A stretch of DNA of 64,000 nucleotides from Candidatus Roseilinea sp. GTDB lineage: Bacteria > Chloroflexota > Anaerolineae > J036 > Brachytrichaceae. The notes beneath the pieces are model-generated. The model was not told the DNA's origin. It did not search any database and saw only the letters and a list, made by a program, of their open reading frames with translations. The translations under genes were made by a program, and so were the position numbers. The stretch spans positions 1 through 64,000 of the forward strand of contig BPHV01000005.1 of the NCBI GenBank assembly GCA_026003755.1, written 5' to 3'. This document shows, piece after piece, positions 1 through 11,041 of this stretch (the first letter of the stretch is position 1; the number at the start of each line of letters is the position of its first letter).

Positions 1-117
1 TAGAGCGGGTCAGCCATCTTGTGAAATCCGGCGCGATTATACCTATCCGGCTTATTTTCCGATGAGGTGTGTCGGGCGTAATCGCAATGCCCATACTCCC
101 GTTCGCCACGTCGCTCA

Positions 118-126
118 TGCTACAAT
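118..126 (+). promoter_or_regulatory. Possible extended -10 promoter of the Fe-S carrier gene
   Basis: TG at 118-119, one base, then TACAAT at 121-126, i.e. an extended -10 element. No convincing -35 hexamer is visible at 15-19 bp spacing. It lies about 100 bp before the start codon of the next gene, leaving a leader that ends in a strong GAAGGAGG ribosome site. The first 117 bases show no gene. Confidence 0.35.
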
Positions 127-224
127 CCCGTCTCGGAGCGCGCTGCTCCCTATGGATGCTCGCCCAAAAGCGGACAGGCGTCCGATCCTGTCGGTGTTGA
201 ACGAGAAGGAGGGTAACACACGAG

Positions 225-665
225 ATGGCAACTGCTCATTTGGTTGAAACAAGGGCCCGGCTTGAGACGGCAGAACCGCCGGCGATGACGCTCAGCCCGG
301 CTGCCGAAGCTAAGCTGCGTGAACTCTTGCACCAGCGCAACATCCCCAACTATGGCCTACGCGTATTTGTCGCCGGCGGAGGCTGCTCTGGGCTGCAGTA
401 CGGCATGGCCTTCGAGGCTCAGCCCCGCGAATTTGATACCATCGTCAATCAGAACGGCGTCCAACTCTTCATTGACCCCACCAGCCTGATGTATCTGAGA
501 GGCGCCTCGATTGACTTCGTGGATAACTTGATGGGCGGCGGCTTCAAGATTGATAACCCGAACGCTGTCTCTTCATGCGGCTGTGGCCACTCGTTCCGCA
601 CAAAAGACAGCGCCTCGACTGATGAGGGCGAAAGCTGCGGTTCGGGCTGCGGTTGCCACTCATAA
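225..665 (+). CDS. HesB/IscA/ErpA-family iron-sulfur cluster carrier
   Basis: A-type carrier protein that takes assembled Fe-S clusters and passes them to client apoproteins in the cytoplasm. The three family cysteines are present: Cys54 in the GGGCSG motif, and Cys118 and Cys120 in the C-terminal SSCGCG motif. The core spans about residues 20-123. The 146-residue protein is longer than typical (about 105-120) because of a 20-residue N-terminal lead and a tail ending in further cysteines (CGSGCGCHS), which is unusual and could bind metal. The start is supported by a GAAGGAGGG ribosome site at 207-215. An internal ATG at residue 21 is the alternative start if the lead is not translated. The next gene is a radical SAM protein that needs a 4Fe-4S cluster; a functional link is only an inference. 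Confidence 0.88.
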   Translation: MATAHLVETRARLETAEPPAMTLSPAAEAKLRELLHQRNIPNYGLRVFVAGGGCSGLQYGMAFEAQPREFDTIVNQNGVQLFIDPTSLMYLRGASIDFVDNLMGGGFKIDNPNAVSSCGCGHSFRTKDSASTDEGESCGSGCGCHS

Positions 666-836
666 CCAATGCCGAAGACGAGTTCCGGACGCTGGCGTGG
701 CAGCGCTTCGCCGCGCAGCCATGCAACGTCTGGAACTCGGCGCTTTTCCCCGCGGGCACACATCGGCGTTGCACTGCGTCAATTCCCCAGGCGGGGATTA
801 GGTATGAATATATGAGTCGGTGAAGTTCGTAGAGCG

Positions 837-2253
837 ATGTTCAAGAATCTCTTCAATCCAAAAGTGAAGCCGGAGGGCAAAGAACCTAAACGCCTATGGC
901 TGGACCTGGGCGACCTGGGCGACTTGGTGAACCCCGCCGGCCCACATGAACAATGGCAGGACCATGGCATGGGCCTGCTGCGCACGATCCTCCATCAGAA
1001 CGGCGTGATGACCGATATGTTCAGCACGCGCCAATGCACAAGCTGGGAGGAAGTGGAGAAGCGTATGAAGGGCTACGACATGCTCATCATGAACGTGCGC
1101 AGCTACACCTTCCCGATCGCCTATCGTTCGGCGAAGATCTTCAAGAAGCTCAATCCCCAAGGGATCGTGCTTACCGGCGGCATGCACGCTACCGTCGCGT
1201 TGGACGAGATGCTGGCCGTGCCCGAGTTCGACAAGATCTGTCAGGGGCCAGGCGAGAATGTCATCGTCAACCTGGTGACCAATCCTGACGCCTTCCCGCG
1301 CGTGATCCTGGGCGTGGGCGCCAAGAGCATGGCCGAGTGGCCGATGATAGACCGCACGCTGTGGCCCGAGCCGGCCAGCAAAAAGCTGGCGGCCAAGTTC
1401 AACTGGCCGCTGGAGCCGGAGTGCGGCTGGGGGCCGCCGCCCGTGGCGACCATCCTCACCAGCCGGGTGTGCCCCTGGCAGTGCGCCTTCTGCAACGAGA
1501 ACAGCTACATCCCCAACATGGGCCGCCGGCCGGTGGACATGGTGATCGAAGAGTTGAACTACCTGGACGAAACCTACGGCCCAATCGGTTCGGTCGTCAT
1601 CCATGACTCGATGTTCTTCCAGAACCCTTCCTGGCTGGAGGAATGGCTGGACAAGTACCCCAAGTACGCTAACAAGACGTGGCCGTACTGGGCCGCCGCG
1701 CGCGCCGACACCGTCCGCCAATGGCCAGACCTGTTCGAGGCGCTCGTGCGCAAGACAAACTGGAGCACGGTGTCCATCGGCTTCGAAAGCGGCAGCGACC
1801 GCGTGCTGAAGATCCTCAACAAAGAGTGCACCGAGGAAGACAACTACTTCACCATTGACTTGCTCACCCCGCATCGGCGATGACATGGAAGCCAAGGGCC
1901 TGAAGCCGCCGGTGTTCTGGAGCAACATCATGCTCGGCATCCCCGGCGAAACGCGCGAAGACGCCTTCAAGACCATGCGCATGATCAAATACACCAAGCG
2001 CATGATGCCGTCCATCTCGTTCTACGCGCCCTATCCCGGCTCGGCGCTCGGCCACCAGATCATCGCCGAAGGCAAGAGCCTGATGTCGAAGGAGAACTAT
2101 CATCGTTACCCCGACGACGAGAAGGTCAAAGGGATTGACTACCAGTTCTATCGCGACTTGTTAAGCGGCAAGTACGACGACGAGATCAACCGCGGGCTGG
2201 CCACCATCCGGCAACAGCGCGCGAATTACTGGGACGCACTGGCAAAGGCGTAG
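837..2253 (+). CDS. B12-binding radical SAM protein, frameshifted
   Basis: Two reading frames (837-1883 and 1855-2253) together encode one protein of about 471 residues. The N-terminal third resembles a cobalamin-binding domain; the radical SAM CxxxCxxC cluster is Cys212, Cys216 and Cys219 (motif RVCPWQCAFCNEN). The frame breaks at a run of four C (1867-1870). Removing one C joins residues IDLLT directly to RIGDDMEAKG, and the second part keeps a normal radical SAM C-terminus (LGIPGETREDAF, FYAPYPGS). The substrate cannot be told from sequence; relatives carry out methyl transfers, cyclisations and ring formations. Either a sequencing error or a recent inactivation; the lack of other damage favours an error. 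Confidence 0.82.
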
Positions 2254-2314
2254 CGTTGGGCGTCGGCAGCGCGGCGCACTCGCGCCGCCGACGCCTCCGG
2301 ATACCCGATCCGCT

Positions 2315-2521
2315 ATGAGCAGCTTCTCCAACCCACACTACATGTATCTGTTCGACATGAAGAATGGCAAGAAGAAGCTGGCCTACGGCCAATCGCCGGA
2401 GGACGCGCTCCAGATCCTGGCATTTCGTCTGACCGAAGAGGAGATGGCACAGATCATCCCCGACCGGTATGTGAAGATCAACCAGCGCCAGCTTCAAGCC
2501 TACGTGGACGAGCTCGGCTGA
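2315..2521 (+). CDS. Small conserved hypothetical protein (68 aa)
   Basis: A 68-residue soluble protein starting MSSFSNPHYMYLFDMKNGKK. It has no signal peptide, membrane segment or recognised motif. Its composition (Tyr-, Lys- and Gln-rich with a regular helical second half) looks like a real protein and not a shadow frame, and it sits in a same-strand series 61 bp after the radical SAM gene and 55 bp before the next small gene. No clear ribosome site precedes the ATG. I do not recognise the family. Confidence 0.6.
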   Translation: MSSFSNPHYMYLFDMKNGKKKLAYGQSPEDALQILAFRLTEEEMAQIIPDRYVKINQRQLQAYVDELG

Positions 2522-2576
2522 CGGCCGGCGCACCGAACGCGGCGCGGTCAGCGCGGTTGCAACTTCCGGGCCGGCG

Positions 2577-2852
2577 ATGCAACTGACCGAATCCCAGCAG
2601 CGCATCATGCTCGCGATGGCGCGCGGCCTGCGGCTGAAGGACCACCGCGACATCGAGGGGCGGAAGACCTACGCGCTGCACGACCCCAACGACCACAGCG
2701 AACCGGTGAACCCCGCCGACGTCGCAGCGCTGGTCGAGCAGGGCCTGATCAGCAGCAACAAGAAGTTCCCCTCCGCCACCTATTGGCTGACGGAGGCCGG
2801 CAGCGCCGCCGTCGCGGCGATGCAAACCGAACCCTCACGCGAATCCCGCTGA
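2577..2852 (+). CDS. Small hypothetical protein, possible winged-helix fold
   Basis: A 91-residue soluble protein. The pattern of an N-terminal helix (LTESQQRIMLAMARGL), a strand-like segment with charged residues, and a C-terminal helix followed by SATYWLTEAGSAAV resembles small winged-helix proteins, where LTEAG is typical of the last helix and wing. That similarity is by eye only. It precedes prs by 53 bp and lies on the same strand, but a -10-like element between them suggests prs has its own promoter. Confidence 0.6.
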   Translation: MQLTESQQRIMLAMARGLRLKDHRDIEGRKTYALHDPNDHSEPVNPADVAALVEQGLISSNKKFPSATYWLTEAGSAAVAAMQTEPSRESR

Positions 2853-2854
2853 AC

Positions 2855-2879
2855 TTGCCGACCTTCACACACATATAAT
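2855..2879 (+). promoter_or_regulatory. Probable -10 element of prs
   Basis: TATAAT at 2874-2879, 26 bp before the prs start codon. A TTGCCG at 2855-2860 is the best -35 look-alike but is only 13 bp away, too close for a standard sigma-70 spacing, so the -35 is uncertain. The predicted mRNA would include the GGGAAGG ribosome site just before the ATG at 2906. Confidence 0.4.
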
Positions 2880-2905
2880 GTTCGTCGCACACGAAGGGAA
2901 GGCAC

Positions 2906-3856
2906 ATGCGAGGCATCACCGTCTTCAGCGGCAGCGCGCATCGCGAGCTGGCGGAGGAAATCTGCCAGCACCTCGGCCTGCCGCTCTCCCCTGTAGACAT
3001 CCGGCGCTTTAGCAACGACTGCATTCAGGTCCAGCTTTTGACCAGTTGCCGAGAGGCGGACGTTTTCTTCATCCAGCCGATCTGCCCACCCGTTCAGGAA
3101 AACCTGATGGAGCTGCTCCAGATGCTGGATGCCGCCAAAGGCTCGGCTGCGGCGCGGCTGACCGCCGTCATCCCCCATTACGCCTATGCGCGATCGGATA
3201 AGAAGGACGCCCCGCGCATCTCCATCGCCGGACGGTTGGTGGCCGACCTGCTGAAGACCGCCGGCGCCGATCGCGTGATCACCATGACGCTGCACTCGCC
3301 GCAAGTGCACGGCTTCTTCAGCATACCGGTAGACCACCTCAACGCGTTGACCACGCTGGCGCGTTACTACAAAGAACGCGGCGATTTGGACAACACGGTG
3401 GTGGTCTCGCCCGACCTGGGCAATGCCAAGTCGGCTGCGAAATTCGCGCGCATGTTGCGGCTGCCGGTGGCGGCGGGCAGCAAGCAGCGCATCTCGGACG
3501 ATCACGTGGTGATCGAGGACATCGTGGGCGATGTGGACGGCAAAGATGCCATCGTGCTCGATGACGAGATCGCCAACGCCGGCACGATCATCGAGACGCT
3601 CGCATGCCTGCGCCGGCGGAACGCGCGTCGCCTGTCCGTCGCCTGCACGCACGGGCTGTTCACCGGCCGGGCCATCGAGCGCCTGCGCGCGCAGGCCGAC
3701 GTGGACGAGATCGTCGCCACCAACACAGTGCCGATCCCGCCGGAGAAGCGCCTGCCGAACATGCACGTGATTTCGATCGCGCCGCTGCTGGCCGAGGCCA
3801 TCCGTCGCACGCACAACGGCGAATCCATCAGCAGCATGTTCGAAGAAGAGCTGTGA
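2906..3856 (+). CDS. prs: Ribose-phosphate pyrophosphokinase (PRPP synthase)
   Basis: Makes phosphoribosyl pyrophosphate from ribose 5-phosphate and ATP, feeding purine, pyrimidine, NAD, histidine and tryptophan synthesis. The 316-residue length is normal. Visible family motifs are HYAYARSDKKD from residue 91 (ATP/metal region), VVSPDLGNAK at 166-175, and the PRPP-binding loop DDEIANAGTI at 219-228, which in most homologues reads DD(M/I)xDTGGT, so the loop is somewhat divergent. A GGGAAGG ribosome site precedes the ATG. The stop codon is the first base set of a heptamer repeat array. The trpD gene elsewhere in the window uses its product. Confidence 0.9.
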   Translation: MRGITVFSGSAHRELAEEICQHLGLPLSPVDIRRFSNDCIQVQLLTSCREADVFFIQPICPPVQENLMELLQMLDAAKGSAAARLTAVIPHYAYARSDKKDAPRISIAGRLVADLLKTAGADRVITMTLHSPQVHGFFSIPVDHLNALTTLARYYKERGDLDNTVVVSPDLGNAKSAAKFARMLRLPVAAGSKQRISDDHVVIEDIVGDVDGKDAIVLDDEIANAGTIIETLACLRRRNARRLSVACTHGLFTGRAIERLRAQADVDEIVATNTVPIPPEKRLPNMHVISIAPLLAEAIRRTHNGESISSMFEEEL

Positions 3857-3983
3857 GCGGTGAGTTGTGAGCTATGCGCTTTGAACTTTAATCTCAAATC
3901 TCAAATCTCAAATCTCAATTCTCAATTCTCAATTCTCAATTCTCAATTCTCAATTCTCAATTCTCAATTCTCAATTCTCAACT
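3853..3983. repeat. Heptanucleotide tandem array R1, between prs and a convergent gene
   Basis: From 3853 the sequence runs in a constant 7-bp register: three GTGAGNN units (3853-3873, covering the prs stop codon), three transition units, then about 13 units of CTCAAAT/CTCAATT to about 3981. The array also contains the stop codon of the convergent gene at 3971-3973, so it fills the whole gap between two gene ends. The units are not palindromic, and with no spacers this is not a CRISPR. AT-richness contrasts sharply with the flanks. Related arrays lie at 8384, 45994 and 46469. Confidence 0.9.
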
Positions 3984-4769
3984 TCCAGCTCCAGCCACTG
4001 CGCTTCCGGCACGTCCACATAGGCGAACGCGTACCGCCCATCGCGTGCGGCGATGGCGCGGTAGTTGTCCACCCAGGCGACGAAGCCCAGTGGGCCGCGC
4101 GGCGACGGCGCGCGCAACACCTCCGCCCCATCCACGCGAAAGACCGCAACATCGGGCAGCCAGTCCAGCTCGTAGCAATGCCACTCAGTCATGTCCAGGT
4201 CCAGCAGTGCTTCGCGCGCCTGAACGACCAAGCGCGCCGCGGCCATCGCCAACGCCGAGACGCCGGGTAATCGGAGCGCCAGGTTCCCGGCCGCCATCAT
4301 CGCCCGCGCCAGGCCGCCCCATGCGCCTTGCCGTTCCATAGACGGCAGCGGGGTGCGCAGCGACGCCGCCTTGAAGCCGTGGCCGGGAGCGCCAGGGGCG
4401 ATCTGGATATCCGACTCCGGCGAACTGTAGAAGAACCAGACGTTGCAAGGCGGCTCGAGCACGGCGCCATCGCGGGTGAAGGGATGGTTCCAAAAGCCAA
4501 AGCCAGCCGTGCCCTTCAGCGCACCGGCCGGGTGGGAGAATCGCGCGTGCAGGCGCAGCCGTTGCGGCGGGACGGTTGGCGAACCGGCGCGGCAGGGCGT
4601 GCTCATAGTCGTCGAGCTGCGCGTCGGCATAAGCTGCGCGCGTGGTCGGCGGGATGATCAGGCGAAGCACATCGCCTGCGCGCTCCACCCGCCCCCCGTT
4701 GACCAGATGCTCCTTGAGCGATGGGAGGGAGGACGAGCGACTTAGGCTTTGCGCCTCGCGTCTAGCCAT
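3971..4769 (-). CDS. Hypothetical protein, lectin/glucanase-like fold, frameshifted
   Basis: Two minus-strand frames (start at 4769; C-terminal part ending at 3971) join into a protein of about 265 residues if one base is removed in the GGG run at 4569-4571, giving FANRP followed by PQRLRLHARFSHP. Features such as GTAGFGFWNHPF, WHCYELDWLPDVAVFRVDGAEV and the final strand FAYVDVPEAQWLELEVE recall concanavalin-like beta-sandwich proteins of the family-16 glycosidase type, where substrate contacts lie on such strands, but no catalytic ExDxxE motif is visible. No signal peptide. The ATG at 4769 overlaps the end of argH by 28 bp. Function unknown. Confidence 0.55.
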
Positions 4770-6173
4770 TGTTCCGCTTGTCGAATCTGCTCCTGCGTGG
4801 CGCGCGGGGCCGCGCCGCCCGCCACATCGCGCGATGCCACCGACCGCGCGAAGTCGAACACCTGCGCGATGTCGTCGTCGAAGCGCGGCGAAATTGCCCG
4901 CCAGTCGCTTGTCGCCAGTTGGCTCAGGGCGACGCCCTTTGATTCGGCCATCGCCACGGCGCGTCCGGCGAGATGATGCGCCTCGCGGAAGGGCACGCCT
5001 TTGCGCACCAGATACTCGGCGACGTCGGTCGCCAGCATGGCCGGATCCAGCGCCGCGCGCATGCGCGCGACGTTGACCCTCAGCGAGCGGATCGCGCCGG
5101 CGGCCACCGGCAGCGCCAACGCCAGCGTGTCGAGGGAATCGAACAGCGGCTCCTTGTCCTCCTGCAAATCTTTGTTGTAGCTCATCGGCAGCCCTTTGAG
5201 CATCGTCAGGATGGCCGTCAGGTTACCGATCAGCCGGCCGGCCTTGCCGCGCGCCAGCTCCATTGCGTCGGGGTTCTTCTTCTGCGGCATCAGGCTGGAG
5301 CCGGTGGCGTAGGCATCGTCGAAGGTCACGAAGCCGAACTCGGCGGTGGAATAGACGATCAGGTCTTCGGCCAGGCGGCTGAGGTGGACGCCGATCAAGG
5401 CGCAGCAAAACAGCAACTCGGCCACGAAGTCGCGGTCGCTCACCGCGTCCAGGCTGTTCTGGGTGATCCTGGCGACGCCGCGCAGCGAAAAGCCGAGTTC
5501 CGCTGCTAGGGCGGCGCGATCGATCGCGAATGGGCTGCCGGCCAATGCGCCGGAGCCCAGCGGCAGCACAGCCGTGCGCTGCGCGCAATCGTCCAGCCGT
5601 TCCACATCGCGGGCGAATGGCCAGAAGTAGCTCAAGCACCAGTGCGCAAAGGTGATCGGCTGTGCCCGTTGCAGATGGGTGTAACCCGGCATCAAAGCGC
5701 CGATGTGCGATTGTGCCTGCGCCAACAGCGCGGATTGCGCGTCCAGCAGGGCGCGCTGCGTGGCGCGTATCGCGTCCAGGCAGAACAGGCGCAGGTCGGT
5801 CGCCACTTGATCATTGCGGCTGCGGCCCGTGTGCAACTTGCCGGCCACCTCGCCGACGATCTCCTTCAGCCGGCGCTCGACCGCCGTGTGGATGTCCTCA
5901 TCGTCCGGCTTGACCTCGAAGCGCCCCTCGGCGAACTCCGCATGCACCGCGCGCAAGCCGCGCGTCAACGCGGCCCGCCTCATCTGCGGTGATCACGCCG
6001 GCGCGGGCCAGCGCGCCGGCATAGGCTATGCTGCCGCGAATATCGGCGTCCCACAGCCGGAGGTCGAACCCAATCGAATCGTTGAAGCGCCTCATCAGGG
6101 CGTCGGTCTGTCCGATGAAGCGCCCGCCCCACAGGCGGCCGGCAGGGGGGGGAGCGTCGCGCTGTTCTGTCAT
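4742..6173 (-). CDS. argH: Argininosuccinate lyase, frameshifted
   Basis: Last enzyme of arginine synthesis, splitting argininosuccinate to arginine and fumarate. The start is MTEQRDAPP at 6173, where the ATG overlaps the stop of the upstream gene (ATGA). The N-terminus (GRLWGGRF) is in one frame and the rest in another. Removing one base in the CCC run at 5974-5976 gives a seamless ITADEAAALTRGLRAVHAEF and a 476-residue protein of normal length. Diagnostic motifs follow: KLHTGRSRNDQVATD and the fumarase/lyase signature GSSLMPQKKNPD. It is 50 kb from the other arginine genes and sits behind replication genes. A sequencing error is likelier than a pseudogene because arginine synthesis otherwise looks intact. 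Confidence 0.88.
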
Positions 6174-6937
6174 CGTTTCTCGCTCAGCGGACGGCGGCGG
6201 TAATCCGGCGCCGCGTTTTCGATCACCAGGCTGAGTTCGGTGTCCTGCATGCGCGACGCGATGCGATAGTCGAAGTCGTCCGGGTTGACGTTGGTCGCGA
6301 TCATCGTGGCCAGCCGGTTGCGATAGCGGTAATCGAGGATCTCGAACAGCACGCTGTCCGACCACGGCGAGGACGGCTCCGCGCCCAGGTCGTCAAGGAT
6401 CAGCACGGTCGCCGTTTTGAAGATGTTCATCCGGCCGGTGAAGCTCTCCTGTTCGGTATTCGATTGCAGGTCAATCGCTTCGCGCAGCGAGGCAAGCAAG
6501 TCGGGCATGGTGATGAACAGCGACGGGATGCCGGCCTGCGTCAGGTGATTGTCCACGGCGGCGCACAGGTGCGATTTGCCGCTGCCGCGTTCGCCCCAGA
6601 TCACCAACCAGCGTCCGAACGGATTGTTGGCGAACGCCTCGGCGCTTTCCAGACAGTCCACCAGCGTCGCATCCTCAACGCCGTTGAAGCAGGTCTTGAA
6701 GTTGAGGAAGGTCTGCCTGGACGACAGGGCGCTGCGCGACGAAAAGGGAGCCAAGGCGGCCAGCTTCCAGCGCTGCGCGGTATCGCATTTGGGGCAGGGT
6801 TTCAGCTCGCCGCGGGCATCCAGCACAAAGCGCTTGTTGCCGCAGTATGCGCAATCCGCGTCGCCCTGCGCGTCCACCGGCGCGTCGGGGTCGCTCCGGC
6901 GCGGTTCCGGCGCAGCGCGCGCGTCAAGGGCAGTCAT
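6170..6937 (-). CDS. DnaC/DnaI-like helicase loader ATPase
   Basis: An AAA+ ATPase of the DnaC/DnaI type that would load the DnaB helicase onto origin DNA. From the ATG at 6937 the protein has 255 residues: a Cys4 zinc module (C29, C32, C48, C51), Walker A GERGSGKS at 115-122, Walker B LILDDLG at 179-185, and a sensor region with ATNVNPDDF. An upstream ATG at 7072 would add 45 residues but would overlap the preceding gene by 149 bp, so 6937 (14-bp overlap) is preferred. Order on the minus strand is dnaB, DnaD-like, loader, argH. The stop codon overlaps the argH start. Confidence 0.82.
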   Translation of the reverse strand: MTALDARAAPEPRRSDPDAPVDAQGDADCAYCGNKRFVLDARGELKPCPKCDTAQRWKLAALAPFSSRSALSSRQTFLNFKTCFNGVEDATLVDCLESAEAFANNPFGRWLVIWGERGSGKSHLCAAVDNHLTQAGIPSLFITMPDLLASLREAIDLQSNTEQESFTGRMNIFKTATVLILDDLGAEPSSPWSDSVLFEILDYRYRNRLATMIATNVNPDDFDYRIASRMQDTELSLVIENAAPDYRRRPLSEKR

Positions 6938-8375
6938 CCTGTTGCTGGCGGCGGCCGGCAATGCGCTGTCGAGCGCGTTCGCGAGCCGCTTCACGGTCGG
7001 CTTCGGTGTATTCGACTTGCGGCCGGCTGTAGGTGCGTCCCTTCCGTTGCGTGGTTTCTCCTGGTCTGCCATTTCTTCTATCCGTCCCTCCCCGCTTCCC
7101 CTGCGGCGAAGCGGTCAGCACTTTGCGAATATAGTCCCAGCGCAGCGCGTTTGCCTCGGCCGCCTTGTCGAAGGCGGCCGCCCAACGCGCCACGTCGGTG
7201 ATCTGCGTCGCCAGCGCGTTGATGTCGGCAGCGATGTGACCGTCGAGCGTCCGGTTGACGCGCTTCTTATACTCTGCGAAGGCAAACTGCGCGGTCTCGT
7301 TGACCGGCAGCGGGGTGAACACATCCGGCGATGGCTGTTGCAGCAGCTTTTTCACGTAAAGCCAATTGCGCTTGTTCTGGCCGGCGGCGTAGGCAAAGAC
7401 GCTGCGCCACAGCGACAGGTCGCCCACCTCCTCCCAGAGCAGCCGCATCTCTTCGGCCACGGTCGCCGTAGGGGGCAAGCCGAAGGCCGACTCGTAGAGC
7501 GCAATCAGCTCGCGCAGGTGAGCCTCGGTGCGCGCATCGGCGCGTTGCAGCGCCAGGATGGCCTCCTCGCGTTCGGTCAGCAACGGGATCAGTGCGTTTA
7601 CATCCACCACGCCGCCGTCGCGCGTCACGCGCTTCAGCCCATCGAGCACGGCGCGTAGGCCGAACATGCCGGTTGCCGTGCGCACCAGATCGTACTCGCA
7701 GCCGGTCGGCTCGCGCCCCAAGCGCTCGCGCAAATTCACAATCTCCTCGGGCGGCGGCGCGGCCTTGGCCACGATCACCCGGTAATACTCCGACGGCGCC
7801 GCCGGCGGCTGCGCATCCAGGACGGCCAAGCATGCGCGCAGCGTGCGCGGCGGCGTGTGTCTTGGCCGCGGCGTGCGCAGCGCCGCACGCAAGGCGGCGA
7901 TGATTTCCGCTTCGGTGTAGCCGCGCGCCAGGCGCTCTTCGAGCGCAGATAGGTCTTCCGGTGTCGTCGCGCATGCCTCGATCGCCTCCAGGCGCTCGAT
8001 CTCAAAGGCGAGGCGGGCGAGCAGTTCGGCGCTCCGCGACGCGCTGCGCGCCGGCTGCGCTTGGGCCGCCTGGATCGCCTCAACAGCGCGGCGGCCGGCT
8101 TCATCATTAGCGAAGTAATAGCACAGGTCACCTTCGCCGATGCTGGCGCACAGCAGCGTCCCGCGCGCCACGGCGCGCTGCAGCGCCGGGCGCAGGGTGA
8201 TCGTCGGGAAGCTCAGCCCATGGCGGATGGCCGGATGGTTCAGCAGCTCGCCCTCGGTGACGAACGGCGGGGCCGCGAGTTTGGCTTCCAGCAGGCTCAG
8301 CGCGACCAGGCTGACCTTCAGCTCGGCCAGGTCGTCCACCTGCGCAAGCGTATTCGCGATGAAGTCGTCCAGCAT
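6924..8375 (-). CDS. DnaD-like primosome protein (483 aa)
   Basis: Likely a DNA-remodelling primosome component working with DnaB and the loader encoded next door. Two segments match the DnaD-type helical domain pattern ending in aromatic-x-aromatic before a basic helix: about 285-345 (YESAFGLPP to NKRNWLYVKKLL) and about 360-425 (ending ANALRWDYIRKVL). The N-terminal 90 residues look like a winged-helix region (VTEGELLNHPAIRHGL). The C-terminus is strongly basic (RERARQRIAGRRQQQ), suited to DNA contact. The start codon lies directly after heptamer array R2, which separates it from dnaB. Family assignment is by pattern, so moderate. Confidence 0.65.
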   Translation of the reverse strand: MLDDFIANTLAQVDDLAELKVSLVALSLLEAKLAAPPFVTEGELLNHPAIRHGLSFPTITLRPALQRAVARGTLLCASIGEGDLCYYFANDEAGRRAVEAIQAAQAQPARSASRSAELLARLAFEIERLEAIEACATTPEDLSALEERLARGYTEAEIIAALRAALRTPRPRHTPPRTLRACLAVLDAQPPAAPSEYYRVIVAKAAPPPEEIVNLRERLGREPTGCEYDLVRTATGMFGLRAVLDGLKRVTRDGGVVDVNALIPLLTEREEAILALQRADARTEAHLRELIALYESAFGLPPTATVAEEMRLLWEEVGDLSLWRSVFAYAAGQNKRNWLYVKKLLQQPSPDVFTPLPVNETAQFAFAEYKKRVNRTLDGHIAADINALATQITDVARWAAAFDKAAEANALRWDYIRKVLTASPQGKRGGTDRRNGRPGETTQRKGRTYSRPQVEYTEADREAARERARQRIAGRRQQQDDCP

Positions 8376-8383
8376 GGCCAGGA

Positions 8384-8441
8384 ATCAGAATCTCTAATCT
8401 CTAATCTCTAATCTCTAATCTCCAATCTCCAATCTCAACGC
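8384..8441. repeat. Heptanucleotide tandem array R2, between dnaB and the DnaD-like gene
   Basis: Reading the minus strand from the dnaB stop codon: unit GTGAGCG (containing the TGA stop), TTGAGAT, two TGGAGAT, four TAGAGAT and one degenerate unit, all in one 7-bp register. It occupies essentially all of the gap between dnaB and the start of the DnaD-like gene 9 bp further on. The first unit, CTGTGAGCG at the stop, is identical to the beginning of array R1 after prs. The repeat leaves no room for a promoter, so the two genes are probably co-transcribed through it. Confidence 0.9.
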
Positions 8442-9785
<1,344 letters not shown>

Positions 9786-9892
9786 GGATGGGGGATTTTA
9801 GCCGGGTCATTGGTCGCTTTCATCCCCCGCTCAGCGTCCTCTGTCAACATCGAGGGCGCAAAAAGACCTCGTTGATCAACAGGACATTCACA

Positions 9893-11041
9893 ATGACACT
9901 CATAGACGCAGGGTTGCTCCTTGTCGCCGGCGGCCTGCTCGTCGGCATCGTCCATTTGCTCGCCAACCTGGCCTTCTCCGGATGGGCAGCGCGGCGGGCG
10001 AAGCCGCTCGGCGCAGATGCGCCAATGGTCTCGGTGCTGGTGCCGGCGCGCAACGAGGCGCACAACATCGAGGCGTGCATCCGCTCGCTGTTGGCGCAAG
10101 ACTACCCGAACTACGAAGTGATCGCCCTGGACGACGACTCAACCGATGCGACCGGCAGGATCCTCGACCGGCTGGCCGAGCAGGATGCGCGGCTGCGCGT
10201 CATCCACCACCGCCAGCCGCTGCCGCCGGGCGTGAACGGCAAAAGCCGCGCCTGCCAATGGCTGGCCGAACAGGCGCGCGGCGAATGGCTGCTGTTCGTG
10301 GACGCCGACACCGTGCATCGCGCCGATTCGATTCGCGCCGGCGTCGCGCGCGCGCTGGGCCTGAACGTCGCGCTGTTCTCGGTGATCCCGCGACAAGTGA
10401 TGAAAAGCTGGGGCGAGCGGCTGTTCACGCCGGCCGGCTTCGCGCTTATCTACAACTTCGTCTCGCCTTGGCGCATCTACCTGGAACGCAAACCGCGCCC
10501 CTTCAACGCCGCAGCCATCGGCCAATACCTGCTGGTGCGTCGCGACGCCTACTTCGCGAGCGGCGGCCACGACGCCATCCGCGACCAAATCCTGGACGAC
10601 GTCGCGCTGGGCAAGCTGTTCAAGCAGCGCGGTCGGCGCATCGCGCTGGGCGACGGCGACTGGGTGAGCTGCCGGATGTACCGCAGCTTCCGCGAAATGG
10701 TTGCGGGCTTCTCGAAGAACGCCTTTTCGATCTTGGGCGGCTCGTTGGCGATGAGCGCCGTCTTCGTCGCCGCGTGCGTCGCGCTCTTCCTGCTGCCGTT
10801 GGCTGCCCTGATCGGCGGCGCGCCGACCGGCGCGGCGAACGGGGCAGCGGCTGCCGTCGTGCTGACGGCAGCGAACCTCGCGCTGGTCAACCGGCGCATC
10901 GGCCAGCCGCTGTGGGTCGCGCTGCTTTACCCGCTTCAGATCGGCGTTGGCATCGGCGTGCTGCTCAACTCGATCCGCTGGCGCTACACCGGCCGCACGC
11001 AATGGAAGGGGCGGCTGCTCAACAGCGCGGCGCTGCGCTAA
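9893..11041 (+). CDS. Membrane-associated family 2 glycosyltransferase
   Basis: Inverting glycosyltransferase with a GT-A fold, 382 residues from the ATG at 9893 (AGGA ribosome site 9 bp before; the frame opens earlier at 9788 but that leader does not look coding). An N-terminal membrane helix precedes the catalytic domain: [27 protein letters not shown] in [10 protein letters not shown], and ILDDVALG as the later acidic motif. Three or four C-terminal membrane helices follow (from about residue 285). The arrangement resembles the CrtQ/HpnB-like enzymes that glycosylate carotenoid or hopanoid lipids at the membrane, but the acceptor cannot be deduced. It converges with the DUF2256 gene, overlapping 4 bp. 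Confidence 0.8.
   Translation: MTLIDAGLLLVAGGLLVGIVHLLANLAFSGWAARRAKPLGADAPMVSVLVPARNEAHNIEACIRSLLAQDYPNYEVIALDDDSTDATGRILDRLAEQDARLRVIHHRQPLPPGVNGKSRACQWLAEQARGEWLLFVDADTVHRADSIRAGVARALGLNVALFSVIPRQVMKSWGERLFTPAGFALIYNFVSPWRIYLERKPRPFNAAAIGQYLLVRRDAYFASGGHDAIRDQILDDVALGKLFKQRGRRIALGDGDWVSCRMYRSFREMVAGFSKNAFSILGGSLAMSAVFVAACVALFLLPLAALIGGAPTGAANGAAAAVVLTAANLALVNRRIGQPLWVALLYPLQIGVGIGVLLNSIRWRYTGRTQWKGRLLNSAALR

Noticed and set aside
3853-3983. CRISPR array
   Set aside because: Units are 7 bp with no spacers and no palindromic 25-35 bp repeat; no cas gene in the window.
6924-7072. 149-bp overlap of the DnaD-like gene and the loader using the ATG at 7072
   Set aside because: An ATG at 6937 leaves a 14-bp overlap and includes the whole zinc module and ATPase.
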